From contig CAWDMX010000001.1 in the NCBI GenBank assembly GCA_963803545.1, forward strand, positions 434,001-498,000: a stretch of 64,000 bases of DNA. The letters run 5' to 3'. A model generated the notes under the pieces. The model was not told the origin of the DNA. It ran no database searches and saw only the letters and a list, made by a program, of their open reading frames with translations. Every line of letters starts with the position of its first letter. Position 1 is the first letter of the stretch. The translations under genes were made by a program, and so were the position numbers. The stretch comes from Legionella_C sp963803545. GTDB lineage: Bacteria; Pseudomonadota; Gammaproteobacteria; Legionellales; Legionellaceae. This document shows, in pieces, positions 1 through 9,256 of this stretch.

Positions 1-70
1 AATTTAGGGTGCAAAAAAGTTTGTAAAAAACGAATGTTGCGCAGATTGTGAATACGCAGCTGCGAAATCA

Positions 71-1180
71 TTATATTTTCATGGGCATAATTACATATTG
101 ATAGTCTTCATTGGCCAAGGTTTCAACCAGAATAGTAGAATCGGCTGTAGATAAAGATAAGCGCACCAATCCTATTGGAAAATAATTCAAAACATCCAAT
201 AAATAACCAGCGTTAACACCGATTTTTATTTCTTCGCCATCAACCTGGGCTTCAATAGAGTCGGTCGCTTCTTCTTGTTCCTGGTTGTTCGCGATTAAAG
301 TGAGAACATTATCGTGAATATGCAAGAGTACAGCCCGTGACTTTTCGTGGGCAAGAATACTAATGCGCATTAAAGCCCGTTTAAAATCCTCACAATCAAC
401 CAAAACAAACTTATCGTAATCATTCGAAACCACTTTTTGGTAAGAAGGATAACGAGAATCTATAAGTTTTGAGGTAAATTTATAGTCAGCAGTTTGCAAG
501 CATGCGTGATCACCACCAAGCGACAATACTATCTTTTCATCATGAATAACGTTTAGTAAGCGAATCATCTCTAAAATGGTTTTACGAGGCAACAAAAAAC
601 GTTGATGTTGGGCACTATTGGCATATTGAAATTTATAAATTGCCATACGATGCCCATCCGTGGCCACCGTTATAATGTGCTCACCATCAAGTTCTAATAA
701 CAAACTGTTTAAAAAAAAGCGTACATCTTGCTGCGACATAGCAAAATGAGTGGCTTGCATCAACGATAGTAAATCCGACTTGGCAAAATCCAAGCTAAAT
801 TCAGCTTGGGTATGATTGCGCGCTGGAAAATCATCTACAGGCAATGTGCCTAACTTAAATTGGCTGCGTTTTGCTTTAATAATTAGAGACTTATCAACGA
901 GTTTAATAACCACCAAAGTTTCATCGTCTAAAGACCGAATAATATCGATTAGTTTTTTTGCCGGTACAGTAATTTCCCCAACAGCATTCACTTCTTTGCA
1001 GGCAACTTTAGCAGAAATTTCCATTTCTAAATCCGTCGCCGTGAGCACTAAAAAACCGTCGTTGGATACTTTCAATAAAATATTAGCCAAAATTGCTAAA
1101 GATTGACGCTTGTCAACAGCACCAGCAACAATTAACAGGCGAGAAAGTAATTCATTTTTAGCAATAACAATATCAAACAT
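71..1180 (-). CDS. dnaN: DNA polymerase III beta subunit (sliding clamp)
   Basis: DnaN forms the ring clamp that tethers DNA polymerase III to template DNA. The protein is about 369 aa, near the usual 366, and begins MFDIVIAKNELLSRL, with the family-typical ending MPMKI. An in-frame TTG lies 12 bases upstream (1192), but the ATG at 1180 agrees better with homologues; neither start has a strong Shine-Dalgarno. It lies just downstream of dnaA on the same strand with about 19 bases between them, the standard dnaA-dnaN operon arrangement. recF, which often follows, would lie outside the window if present. Confidence 0.97.
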   Translation of the reverse strand: MFDIVIAKNELLSRLLIVAGAVDKRQSLAILANILLKVSNDGFLVLTATDLEMEISAKVACKEVNAVGEITVPAKKLIDIIRSLDDETLVVIKLVDKSLIIKAKRSQFKLGTLPVDDFPARNHTQAEFSLDFAKSDLLSLMQATHFAMSQQDVRFFLNSLLLELDGEHIITVATDGHRMAIYKFQYANSAQHQRFLLPRKTILEMIRLLNVIHDEKIVLSLGGDHACLQTADYKFTSKLIDSRYPSYQKVVSNDYDKFVLVDCEDFKRALMRISILAHEKSRAVLLHIHDNVLTLIANNQEQEEATDSIEAQVDGEEIKIGVNAGYLLDVLNYFPIGLVRLSLSTADSTILVETLANEDYQYVIMPMKI

Positions 1181-1199
1181 AATTAAACCCAAAAAGGTA

Positions 1200-2546
1200 T
1201 CAAGCGGATAAAATGCGCATTAAGTTTTTAAAATCGTCCGCTAAACTGTTGTCCGTTTGCACAAGTTCGTTTATTTTACGGCAGGCATGAATGACCGTAG
1301 TGTGGTCACGACCACCGAAATTATCACCAATCTCAGGAAGACTATGATTGGTAAGGTTTTTAGCTAACGTCATCGCCATTTGTCGAGGACGGGCAATAGA
1401 CCGGCTGCGTCTTTTGGACAGCAAGTCGGCAACCTTTACTTTATAATACTCAGCCACGGTTTTCTGTATATTAGCAATAGTAACGAGTTTATCTTGAAGC
1501 GCGAGCAAATCCCGCAAAGCCTCTTGAACAAATTCTATAGTAATCGCTTTACCCGTAAAATGAGCGTTCGCTGTAACACGGCGCAGAGCACCTTCCAACT
1601 CGCGGACGTTTGAACGAATACGCTTAGCAATAAAAAAAGCAACCTCATAAGGCAGTTCAATACCAGACTGCTCGGCTTTACTCATCAAAATAGCTACTCG
1701 CGTCTCCAACTCAGGAGGCTCAATGGCAACGGTTAAACCCCAACCAAAACGCGATTTTAAACGTTCTTCAAGTCCCTCAATTTCTTTAGGGTACCGATCA
1801 CAGGTTAAAATAATCTGGCGTTGGCCTTCAACCAGAGCGTTAAAGGTATGAAAAAATTCTTCTTGGGAACGTTCTTTTCCAGCAAAGAACTGAATATCAT
1901 CAATTAGTAAAACATCAATACTACGATGAAAGGCTTTAAAAGCGGGCATTGTATTTGTTTGAACCGCTTTTACCATGTCCGCTACAAAACGCTCAGAATG
2001 AAAATAACGAACATTAGCACCGGGATCACGTTGTAAAATAGCGTTTCCAATAGAGTGCATCAAATGCGTTTTACCGCGACCGGTTCCACCATAAATTAAC
2101 AAAGGGTTGTAAGCTACCCCGGGGCTTTCGGCAACTTGTAGGGACGCCGCACGTGCTAATTGATTCGAATTTCCTTCAACGAAACTATCGAATAGATATT
2201 TTTTATTTAAACAGGTGTTTTTATACTCGTGAGCGGTTTTAACCGCAACTGGCGCCGGCTGTAGGTTTACAGTTTGCACCGGTGTAACGGCATCTGCCGT
2301 AATTAGTTTACTGCCAACCTCAATACTAACGCTCACAATTTCGTTTCCGCCAAACTGAGTAACCAATTCTTGAATTCGGCTGTAAAACTTGTTTTTAACC
2401 CAATCAACTACAAATTTATTAGGCGCTAATAAGGTTAAATTAGTATCACGGATCTCAGCCTGTAAAGGCCGAATCCACGTATTAAAAAGCAGTGGTGAAA
2501 ATTCTTCTTGTAAAAGCTTAGAGCACTGCTGCCATATATTAGACAC
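1200..2546 (-). CDS. dnaA: Chromosomal replication initiator protein DnaA
   Basis: DnaA binds DnaA boxes at oriC and opens the duplex for replication. Visible domains are an N-terminal IWQQC interaction region, an AAA+ core with Walker A GGTGRGKTHL and Walker B LLIDDIQFF, and the C-terminal DNA-binding helix-turn-helix with GGRDHTTVIHACRKI. The GTG at 2546 (protein VSNIWQQC, about 448 aa) is preferred because GAGG lies about 8 bases upstream and it matches the usual N-terminus; an upstream extension to 2600 would add 18 unusual residues. It is the first gene of the dnaA-dnaN operon and faces the putative origin. Confidence 0.98.
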   Translation of the reverse strand: MSNIWQQCSKLLQEEFSPLLFNTWIRPLQAEIRDTNLTLLAPNKFVVDWVKNKFYSRIQELVTQFGGNEIVSVSIEVGSKLITADAVTPVQTVNLQPAPVAVKTAHEYKNTCLNKKYLFDSFVEGNSNQLARAASLQVAESPGVAYNPLLIYGGTGRGKTHLMHSIGNAILQRDPGANVRYFHSERFVADMVKAVQTNTMPAFKAFHRSIDVLLIDDIQFFAGKERSQEEFFHTFNALVEGQRQIILTCDRYPKEIEGLEERLKSRFGWGLTVAIEPPELETRVAILMSKAEQSGIELPYEVAFFIAKRIRSNVRELEGALRRVTANAHFTGKAITIEFVQEALRDLLALQDKLVTIANIQKTVAEYYKVKVADLLSKRRSRSIARPRQMAMTLAKNLTNHSLPEIGDNFGGRDHTTVIHACRKINELVQTDNSLADDFKNLMRILSA

Positions 2547-2633
2547 ACAAATTTCCTCTTTTAAATAAATAGCTTTCGCATAATGAAAAATGAACAACAA
2601 AAAATCTAATTTTTACAGTGAGTAAATAGTACA

Positions 2634-2646
2634 AACACTCAGTGTT
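2634..2646. promoter_or_regulatory. 13-bp perfect palindrome upstream of dnaA
   Basis: AACACT-C-AGTGTT is a perfect palindrome around a central base, about 90 bases upstream of the dnaA start, in the region expected to hold the dnaA promoter. It could be a repressor site. No regulator is identified and I could not place a clear -35/-10 pair around it. Confidence 0.3.
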
Positions 2647-3527
2647 GTTTTATTCGCAACCAACCGGTGTTAGTTTCAGTAAAAATCCTTTAAATGTGCG
2701 ATAAATTTACAAATGGTACAAATTTGAAAAACTGTTGCTCTAGAAGCTATCCGTCCAATTCTTAGAAAGAATCAGGATAAATATAATAAGCTAATAAATA
2801 ACAAATTTAAGGTACTAGCATAATCCAATAAAAAACCGTATCAAAAAAACCTTCAATGAGGCAAATAAAAACCAGTCACAAATAAGCTTAACGACCAGTA
2901 ATTGAATTCGCAACAACAAACCATTTTGATTGGGAAATCGATTATACCCTTCCAAAAATAAAATAATAGCGATATCCAAAATTAATCTTAAAAAAAAACA
3001 GGGAGCAATTAAGAGCATTAAATACAATAAACGATGCGCCATTTTAATCTCGTGGTAGCAACGGTCTTATTTTTCGTAATCCCTTTTTTTAGTGGAAAAC
3101 CAGCTCGTAAAACACCCTTCCAAGCGCTGATTTTTCGATTATAAACCACCAATAAAGCTGTTAATAAGCTGGGTGAATACCCCTGTATATTCAGCGGATA
3201 AAAAAGGGCTTTGCACAAAACCAGGGTTATAAACATTTTTTAAAGGGGGTTTAACAGCGGTTACTAACACACTAAAAACGTTGTAACTTTTTGATTTTAT
3301 TATATTTTAAAAAAGTGTATACGGAATTCTTTTACCTAATAACTATAATAAGTTTAATAAATTAAACAATATATTATTATTAATGACGTTGTCTTTACCC
3401 AACGCTTTAGAACATTTTTGCAAGCTATCAGCCCCGGTTAAGCTAATTTGTTTTAAAAAAACAAGCTAATACTCATTGGACGCAATACGCGTTGTATCTA
3501 AAACGAGAAGGTGAAATTTAAAGAGCC

Positions 3528-3536
3528 TGTGAATAA
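3528..3536 (-). promoter_or_regulatory. DnaA box
   Basis: TGTGAATAA on the plus strand is the complement of TTATTCACA, which fits the TTATNCACA consensus exactly. It is the only exact match I saw in the dnaA-rpmH intergenic region. Confidence 0.55.
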
Positions 3537-3881
3537 AGAGGAAAAAAACCTATGGGTAACTACTCAGTAAGCTTGGGATAGAATACGCTCGAAGAGTTAA
3601 TAACAAACTTAGGAAAAGTTCATACCTGGATTGCAAACAGAGATAATTAGTTTTCAACCTATTGAATTTAATAGGAAATAAAGCTTTACCAACAGATAAT
3701 TGGCTCTGTAATAACAACAATAGGTTTTTTCTATTTAAAATATTATATTTATTACTCAGCTGTTTTTTTTGTATCATAGTTTTTCAAAGCACCCTAAATC
3801 GACAACCGACAACCGACATCTTGATTGTCGTAGTGATTTCACCAGAAAATGAAGTTTTTTTTTTAATTCATGTAAATGCGT

Positions 3882-3910
3882 TTGACAGTACGTGCAAAGT
3901 TTCCTATTAT
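3882..3910 (+). promoter_or_regulatory. Sigma-70 promoter of the rpmH operon
   Basis: TTGACA at 3882-3887 and TATTAT at 3905-3910 are separated by exactly 17 bases, a near-consensus sigma-70 promoter. The predicted start of transcription is about 25 bases before the rpmH ATG. This is the strongest promoter seen in the window, in keeping with a ribosomal protein gene. Confidence 0.85.
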
Positions 3911-3943
3911 TGCCAACCTCTAAATTATATTCTTAGGTTTAAA

Positions 3944-4078
3944 ATGAAACGTACTTTCCAACCAAGCAACTTGAAACGCAAACGCGATCACGGTTTTCGT
4001 CATCGTATGTCTACCCCTAACGGTCGATTGGTTTTGAAACGACGCAGAGCAAAAGGACGTAAACGTTTATCTGCCTAA
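3944..4078 (+). CDS. rpmH: 50S ribosomal protein L34
   Basis: The 44-aa, highly basic protein starts MKRTFQPSNLKRKRDHGF and ends GRKRLSA, a textbook L34 of exactly the usual length. An in-frame upstream extension to 3662 exists but is not protein-like and lies before the promoter. The gene starts the rpmH-rnpA-yidD-yidC-mnmE cluster and its stop codon directly abuts the rnpA start. Confidence 0.98.
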   Translation: MKRTFQPSNLKRKRDHGFRHRMSTPNGRLVLKRRRAKGRKRLSA

Positions 4079-4423
4079 GTGTTTAGTTTTTCTAAAAGCT
4101 GCCGGTTATTAAAAAAAACAGATTACGATTACGTTTTTTCACAAGCTAAAAAAATTGTAACTCCTGAATTTATGGTTTTATTTCGTGAAAACGGCAGTAG
4201 CACACCGCGTTTAGGCTTAGCATTAACAAAAAAATTAGTTAATAAGGCCACGCAGCGAAATCGTTTAAAAAGAGTAATTCGGGAAAGTTTTCGTTTGCAC
4301 GATATTCGACCTGTTGATGTTATTTTTTTAGCCCGCGCGGGGGTTGATAAAATTAAGAATAAATCAATTATTAATAATTTAGAGCAACTATGGCAAAAAA
4401 TAAACGCTACAGCAGGCAATTGA
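4079..4423 (+). CDS. rnpA: Ribonuclease P protein component
   Basis: RnpA is the protein cofactor of RNase P, which matures tRNA 5' ends. At 114 aa it has the family length and the conserved basic signature RNRLKRVIRESFR. It starts at a GTG immediately after the rpmH stop (no spacer), so translation is probably coupled. Its stop (TGA, 4421-4423) overlaps the preferred yidD start by one base. Confidence 0.96.
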   Translation: MFSFSKSCRLLKKTDYDYVFSQAKKIVTPEFMVLFRENGSSTPRLGLALTKKLVNKATQRNRLKRVIRESFRLHDIRPVDVIFLARAGVDKIKNKSIINNLEQLWQKINATAGN

Positions 4424-4644
4424 TGCGTTTTCCATTGATGGTCTACACTGTCTTTCTGCGACCCCTATTCAATCCTTACGGTTGCTGTCGATTTTATCCT
4501 AGTTGTTCCTCTTATGCTTTATCCGCCTTTCAGCATTACGGCATTTTGAAAGGATGCCGATTAACTGTATGCCGCCTTCTCCGCTGTCACCCCTGGTCTG
4601 AAGGTGGTTTTGACCCTGTACTACCTAACCAAGAGAAATTTTAA
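4423..4644 (+). CDS. yidD: Membrane protein insertion efficiency factor YidD
   Basis: YidD is a small, probably membrane-associated protein that aids YidC-dependent insertion. The core CCRFYPSCSSYALSAF...CHPWSEGGFDPV is the family signature, including its conserved cysteines. I chose the ATG at 4423 (73 aa), which overlaps the rnpA stop as TGATG with AGCAGG upstream. An alternative ATG at 4390 would add 11 basic residues and overlap rnpA by 34 bases. The stop overlaps the yidC start as TAATG. Confidence 0.93.
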   Translation: MRFPLMVYTVFLRPLFNPYGCCRFYPSCSSYALSAFQHYGILKGCRLTVCRLLRCHPWSEGGFDPVLPNQEKF

Positions 4645-6347
4645 TGGATATTCGCCGTTTAACACTTTACGCCGCCCTTGGCCTCATTGTTTATTCCTTA
4701 TGGTCTTCGTGGCACCACGACTATCCTTTGCAGGTTAAAACGCCAATCAACCAAAGCGATGTTCAGCTGGATAATACTTTATCCGCACCTTTACCGGGTA
4801 ACGATTTACCGGCAATGGCCGCACATTCAGACAACAACACGCTGCCTATGGCGCAATCCCATGAAAATCTACGGTCGCTTGTTGCACCGTTACCCGTTAC
4901 TACAGACGTTTTAGCGCTGCAAATTGACTTAAATCAAGGCGATATAATTAGCGCTAAATTGTTGGATTATCCCGTTGATGTAAATACACCAAACAAACCT
5001 ACAGCTTTACTTTACACCAACCCTGAACACCGCTACGTTGCAACAAGTTCGCTGGTTGTTAATAACAACGGAGCCAAAAATTTAGACCTGCACTTCAGCG
5101 CTAAAGAGCTAAGTTATACGCTTGCAAAAGGACAGAATAGTTTGCAAGTTGTTTTGCAAGGAAAAACAGAAGCCGGTTTGAACGTTGAAAAAGTTTTTAC
5201 CCTAACGCGTGGCAGCTATATTGTACAGGTGGCCTACCGTCTCGCAAACGAGGGCTTTGAGCGCTGGAGTGGTTATTTAAACACGCAATTGTTGCAAAGC
5301 TCTCCTAAAGAAGACAGTTCCAGTATTTTTCATGTGGGCTCTTATACCGGCGCTTCGTATTCTAATCCTGGAAAAACACGTTATAAAAAAGTAAGTTTCA
5401 AGGAAATGAACAAGGGTAATTTAAACGTCGATGTACAGGGCGGATGGATTGCTATGCAACAGCATTATTTTCTAAGTGCTTGGGTTCCAGACAATAAGTT
5501 TTCCTCCACAATATATACGCGGGCGCATGATAATACTTTTACCATCGGTTCTATCAGTAAACCGCTTGTAGTAAATCCTGGTAAAACAGCCGAAGCAACG
5601 GTGAAATTATACGTAGGTCCTGAAGACACGGCCGTATTAAAAACCATTGCCCCGGGCTTGGATTTAACGGTTGATTACGGCTGGCTGTGGTTTGTATCGT
5701 CTGCACTTTTTGGGCTAATGAAAAAAATTCACTCCTTTGTAGGCAATTGGGGTTGGTCCATTGTTCTGGTTACTGTATTAATAAAGTTAGTGTTTTATCG
5801 ACTTTCCGCTACCAGTTATAAATCGATGGCTGGAATGCGAAAATTACAACCCAAATTAGTAGCCTTACGGGAACGATATGGGGACGATAAGGCTAAAATT
5901 AGTCAAGCAACTATGGAATTATACCGACAAGAAAAAGTGAATCCATTAGGGGGTTGTTTACCAATTATTATACAAATACCAGTATTTATCGCTTTATACT
6001 GGGTGCTTATTGAAAGTGTTGAACTGCGGCAAGCTCCGTTTATTTTTTGGATAAAAGATTTAGCCGCAGCCGATCCTTTGCATATATTACCCATCATCAT
6101 GGGGGGAACGATGCTTATACAACAGCGCTTAAATCCCGCTCCCCCTGATCCCATACAAGCACGGGTAATGATGTTTTTACCGCTCATGTTTACGGCTTTA
6201 TTTTGGAGTTTTCCTGCCGGATTAGTCTTATATTGGATAGTGAACAACAGTCTTTCAATTCTGCAACAGTGGTATATAACGCGTAAGTATGGAGACAGCT
6301 CGATACCTCCTAAAAACCACCATAAAATGATAGCTGCGAATCAATGA
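4644..6347 (+). CDS. yidC: Membrane protein insertase YidC
   Basis: YidC inserts and folds inner-membrane proteins with or without SecYEG. The 567-aa protein has the Gram-negative layout: an N-terminal anchor (residues about 5-23), a large periplasmic domain (about 60-350), then the conserved five-helix core. The core contains YRLSATSYKSMAGMRKLQP, a cytoplasmic charged loop and NPLGGCLPIIIQIPVFIALYW. The C-terminus is basic. It overlaps yidD by one base and mnmE by four bases (ATGA), so the cluster is probably translationally coupled. Confidence 0.97.
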   Translation: MDIRRLTLYAALGLIVYSLWSSWHHDYPLQVKTPINQSDVQLDNTLSAPLPGNDLPAMAAHSDNNTLPMAQSHENLRSLVAPLPVTTDVLALQIDLNQGDIISAKLLDYPVDVNTPNKPTALLYTNPEHRYVATSSLVVNNNGAKNLDLHFSAKELSYTLAKGQNSLQVVLQGKTEAGLNVEKVFTLTRGSYIVQVAYRLANEGFERWSGYLNTQLLQSSPKEDSSSIFHVGSYTGASYSNPGKTRYKKVSFKEMNKGNLNVDVQGGWIAMQQHYFLSAWVPDNKFSSTIYTRAHDNTFTIGSISKPLVVNPGKTAEATVKLYVGPEDTAVLKTIAPGLDLTVDYGWLWFVSSALFGLMKKIHSFVGNWGWSIVLVTVLIKLVFYRLSATSYKSMAGMRKLQPKLVALRERYGDDKAKISQATMELYRQEKVNPLGGCLPIIIQIPVFIALYWVLIESVELRQAPFIFWIKDLAAADPLHILPIIMGGTMLIQQRLNPAPPDPIQARVMMFLPLMFTALFWSFPAGLVLYWIVNNSLSILQQWYITRKYGDSSIPPKNHHKMIAANQ

Positions 6348-7684
6348 TCAACCGCGACACTATTGTTGCAATAGCAACTCCACCCGGTCGGGGTGGAGTT
6401 GGAATTATTCGCCTTTCCGGTAGTCTCGCTCTAGCAATAGCGTCATCGATAACCCAAACCGCCAATCCCACTGCGCGCCACGCCTATTACTTGCCTTTTT
6501 TTGTTGATGAGGAATGTATTGATAAAGGCCTATTACTCTATTTTAAAGCGCCTAATTCGTTTACCGGTGAGGATGTGGTCGAGTTTCACAGTCATGGCTC
6601 ACCGGTTGTGTTGGATTATTTAGTAGAGCATTGTGTAGCCTTGGGTGCGCGAATTGCGCTTCCGGGGGAATTTTCCGAACGCGCTTTTTTAAACGATAAA
6701 ATCGACTTAATTCAAGCTGAAGCGGTTGCCGATATTATTCACGCAAGTTCACTGACGGCTGCAAAACTCGCGGTAAAGTCTTTGCAAGGTGATTTTTCAA
6801 AAAAAATTAACGATTTAACCGATAAAATAATTTATCTGCGCTTATTTGTAGAGGCAGCAATTGATTTTCCTGAGGAAGAAATTGATTTTTTAAACGATGG
6901 CAAAGTCGCGACGCAGCTGCAGCAGTTGATTGAAATAATTACGGCTATTCAAGGGCAAGCCAAAAACGGTGCCATTCTTAGAGAGGGCTTGTCCGTTGTG
7001 ATAGTTGGTAAGCCCAATGCGGGTAAATCGACCTTATTAAACCAACTTGCCGGCCGTGATGTTGCTATTGTAACCGATATAGCCGGAACCACGCGCGATG
7101 TGCTGCGGCAATCTATCTTGATAGACGATTTACCCATTCACATTATCGATACAGCAGGTTTACGCGACAGCACCGATATCATCGAACAGGAAGGTATAAA
7201 AAGAGCTTGGAATGAGGTAGAAAATGCTGACGCACTTGTACTGGTTCGAGATATACACGACCCTGAAGCACCCGATTCGTTTATGAAGGCTATACTTGAA
7301 AAAACGGCCGTTTCTACACCCATAATTCAACTGATTAACAAAATTGATGCTTTCAATGAACCCCCTAAGAGCACTCAAAATGAAATTTATTTGTCAGCAA
7401 AAACAGGGCAAGGAATACAATTGCTGAAAAATAAAATTAAAGAAATAGCAGGATACCAACCCAGTGAAGGCTGTTTTATTGCCCGCAGAAGGCATTTAGT
7501 GGCTTTGCAACAGGCGCGTGAATTTTTAGTTAAGGGACAAAATCAGCTGGAAAATCACCGTGCGGGCGAACTTCTAGCGGAAGATTTACGGTTAAGTCAG
7601 GACGCCTTGTCTACCATTACAGGCCAATTTACGGCGGATGATTTGTTGGGCGAAATTTTTTCAAGCTTTTGTATTGGCAAATAG
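6344..7684 (+). CDS. mnmE: tRNA uridine-5-carboxymethylaminomethyl modification GTPase MnmE
   Basis: MnmE, with MnmG, modifies the wobble uridine of several tRNAs. The 446-aa protein shows an N-terminal formyl-THF-binding domain, a central helical domain split by a G domain with GKPNAGKSTLLNQLAG (G1), DIAGTTRD (G2 region), DTAGLRD (G3) and NKID (G4), and the C-terminal FCIGK motif with its essential cysteine. The start overlaps the yidC stop. Confidence 0.97.
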   Translation: MINRDTIVAIATPPGRGGVGIIRLSGSLALAIASSITQTANPTARHAYYLPFFVDEECIDKGLLLYFKAPNSFTGEDVVEFHSHGSPVVLDYLVEHCVALGARIALPGEFSERAFLNDKIDLIQAEAVADIIHASSLTAAKLAVKSLQGDFSKKINDLTDKIIYLRLFVEAAIDFPEEEIDFLNDGKVATQLQQLIEIITAIQGQAKNGAILREGLSVVIVGKPNAGKSTLLNQLAGRDVAIVTDIAGTTRDVLRQSILIDDLPIHIIDTAGLRDSTDIIEQEGIKRAWNEVENADALVLVRDIHDPEAPDSFMKAILEKTAVSTPIIQLINKIDAFNEPPKSTQNEIYLSAKTGQGIQLLKNKIKEIAGYQPSEGCFIARRRHLVALQQAREFLVKGQNQLENHRAGELLAEDLRLSQDALSTITGQFTADDLLGEIFSSFCIGK

Positions 7685-7689
7685 CTTGC

Positions 7690-7717
7690 TTGCTGCAATT
7701 TCTTAATTAAGTATAAT
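7690..7717 (+). promoter_or_regulatory. Probable promoter of the gcv operon
   Basis: TATAAT at 7712-7717 is a perfect -10. TTGCTG at 7690-7695 is a fair -35 with a 16-base spacer. It lies in the 70-base gap between mnmE and gcvT. There is no room for a glycine riboswitch and none of its conserved sequence is seen. Confidence 0.6.
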
Positions 7718-7754
7718 CTACAGCTTCCGTTAAAAAATCAAAAGGATTTGGTAC

Positions 7755-8843
7755 GTGACTATTGCTAAAACCCCGCTTTACAATGCTCATCTATCCGCCA
7801 ATGGAAAAATGGTGGACTTTCATCACTGGTCGCTGCCTTTGCACTACGGCTCGCAACTATCCGAGCACAAATCTGTGCGTGTGGACGCGGGAATTTTTGA
7901 TGTTTCTCATATGACCATTGTTGATATTTTAGGAGCCGGTGGCCGCCATTTTTTGCGCAAATTGTTAACCAACGATATCGATACGCTTCCGTATAGTGGA
8001 CGTGCTTTATACAGCTGTATGTGCAACGAGCATGGAGGAATTATTGATGATCTTATTGTCTACCAACGCGCCTCCGACAGTTTTCGTTTAGTGCTCAATT
8101 CGGCAACCTACGCCCAGGATTTGGCGTGGTTGCAGCATCAGTCTCAAGGGTACTCCGTAGGCTTGCAGCAACGAAAGGAATTGGCAATTGTTGCAATTCA
8201 AGGTCCTAATGCCCTACAAAAAACGGTGCCTGTTCTCAACGCAGCTCAACAAGACGCGCTATCCACCTTGCAGCCTTTTGAGTGTGTGGATTGTGATAAT
8301 TGGTTTATAGCGCGCACCGGCTACACCGGTGAAGACGGACTGGAAATAATCTTACCGGCTGCGGATAGCCTTATCCTATGGGATAAGCTCCTTGATGCAG
8401 GGGTGCAACCCTGTGGCCTTGCAGCTCGGGACAGCTTACGTCTTGAAGCGGGCCTGATGCTGTATGGGCAGGATATGGACCTATCAACAAATCCCTTGGA
8501 ATCAAGTTTGGCGTGGACTGTCAAATTTCAACCCGACGACCGTGATTTTATTGGTAAGGGTGCTTTGTTAGCAGCGCGTCAACGCGGCGTTGCTAGAAAA
8601 TTAGTGGGTCTAATTTTGGACGAAAAAGGCGTTATGCGCACCGGGCAAAAGGTGAGAACCTCAGCCGGAGTTGGTTTAATTACCAGCGGCACTTACTCGG
8701 CACAACTTAATAAATCCATTGCTCTAGCGCGTTTTCCCACAACGGATGCGACAACCGCATTTATCGACGTCCGAGGAAAAGAATACCCGGTGCGTATTGG
8801 TCCCACGCGCTTTATAAAACAAGGAAAAATTGTGTGGTCCTAA
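7755..8843 (+). CDS. gcvT: Glycine cleavage system aminomethyltransferase (T protein)
   Basis: GcvT transfers the methylene group of the aminomethyl-lipoyl H protein to tetrahydrofolate, releasing ammonia. The 362-aa length is normal. Family motifs include TPLYNAHLSANGKMVDF near the N-terminus, GIFDVSHM, ARTGYTGEDGLEI and GLAARDSLRLEAGLMLYG. The start is a GTG at 7755. It is the first gene of gcvT-gcvH-gcvPA-yciI-gcvPB, so one transcript can supply the T, H and P proteins; the L protein is not in this window. Confidence 0.97.
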   Translation: MTIAKTPLYNAHLSANGKMVDFHHWSLPLHYGSQLSEHKSVRVDAGIFDVSHMTIVDILGAGGRHFLRKLLTNDIDTLPYSGRALYSCMCNEHGGIIDDLIVYQRASDSFRLVLNSATYAQDLAWLQHQSQGYSVGLQQRKELAIVAIQGPNALQKTVPVLNAAQQDALSTLQPFECVDCDNWFIARTGYTGEDGLEIILPAADSLILWDKLLDAGVQPCGLAARDSLRLEAGLMLYGQDMDLSTNPLESSLAWTVKFQPDDRDFIGKGALLAARQRGVARKLVGLILDEKGVMRTGQKVRTSAGVGLITSGTYSAQLNKSIALARFPTTDATTAFIDVRGKEYPVRIGPTRFIKQGKIVWS

Positions 8844-8879
8844 AGTACCACCCCCTTCGTAAATAATTTGGAGATTACT

Positions 8880-9254
8880 ATGGCAGAAAGACGATTTACC
8901 ATGACGCATGAATGGATCCAATGGCAGAATACTGAGGCAACAATCGGTATTACCGCGCATGCCCAAGAATTGTTAGGGGATATGGTCTACGTGGAACTTC
9001 CAAAAATTGGTCAAAAAATTGAAATGGGAGCAGAGCTTGGCGTCGTAGAGTCGGTAAAAGCCGCGTCGGAATTTTACGCTCCCGTTTCAGGGGTGGTTAC
9101 CGCTGTTAACAACGCCGTAGAAGCGGACGCGTCGCTTGTTAACAGTGACCCTCTTTCCGCAGGTTGGTTGGTAAAAATGACCATTAGCGACCCGGATGAG
9201 TTGACGGGTTTAATTGACGAACAACACTATAATTCAACGCTGAGTGAGTCTTAA
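8880..9254 (+). CDS. gcvH: Glycine cleavage system H protein
   Basis: GcvH is the lipoylated carrier that shuttles the aminomethyl group between P, T and L proteins. The 124-aa protein has the lipoyl-attachment context GVVESVKAASEF, with K in VKA as the modified lysine. The ATG at 8880, with GGAG a few bases upstream, is the correct start rather than the in-frame TTG at 8868. It sits 36 bases after gcvT and 2 bases before gcvPA. Confidence 0.97.
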   Translation: MAERRFTMTHEWIQWQNTEATIGITAHAQELLGDMVYVELPKIGQKIEMGAELGVVESVKAASEFYAPVSGVVTAVNNAVEADASLVNSDPLSAGWLVKMTISDPDELTGLIDEQHYNSTLSES

Positions 9255-9256
9255 TA

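Larger units (their letters stand above)
2547..3881. other. Putative replication origin region (oriC), dnaA-rpmH intergenic
   Basis: About 1.3 kb without a convincing gene lies between divergent dnaA and rpmH, the commonest oriC location in Gammaproteobacteria. It is very AT-rich, especially 3287-3384, where runs of A and T could serve as an unwinding element. One perfect consensus DnaA box (TTATTCACA, minus strand) lies at 3528-3536. I did not find a dense cluster of perfect boxes, so other sites must be degenerate, or part of the origin may lie elsewhere. Several short minus-strand ORFs here (2815-3236 and 3550-3777) are low-complexity and judged spurious. Confidence 0.6.

Noticed and set aside
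1..70. Near-match DnaA box TGTGAATAC downstream of dnaN and the beginning of a possible recF
   Set aside because: The box has a mismatch at a conserved base and only 70 bases are visible, so neither can be supported.
2815..3236. Two hydrophobic minus-strand ORFs in the origin region
   Set aside because: Low-complexity Leu/Ile/Phe composition of AT-rich DNA, no ribosome site, overlapping frames; treated as chance ORFs.
7685..7754. Glycine riboswitch before gcvT
   Set aside because: Only 70 bases lie between mnmE and gcvT and none of the conserved riboswitch elements can be found.
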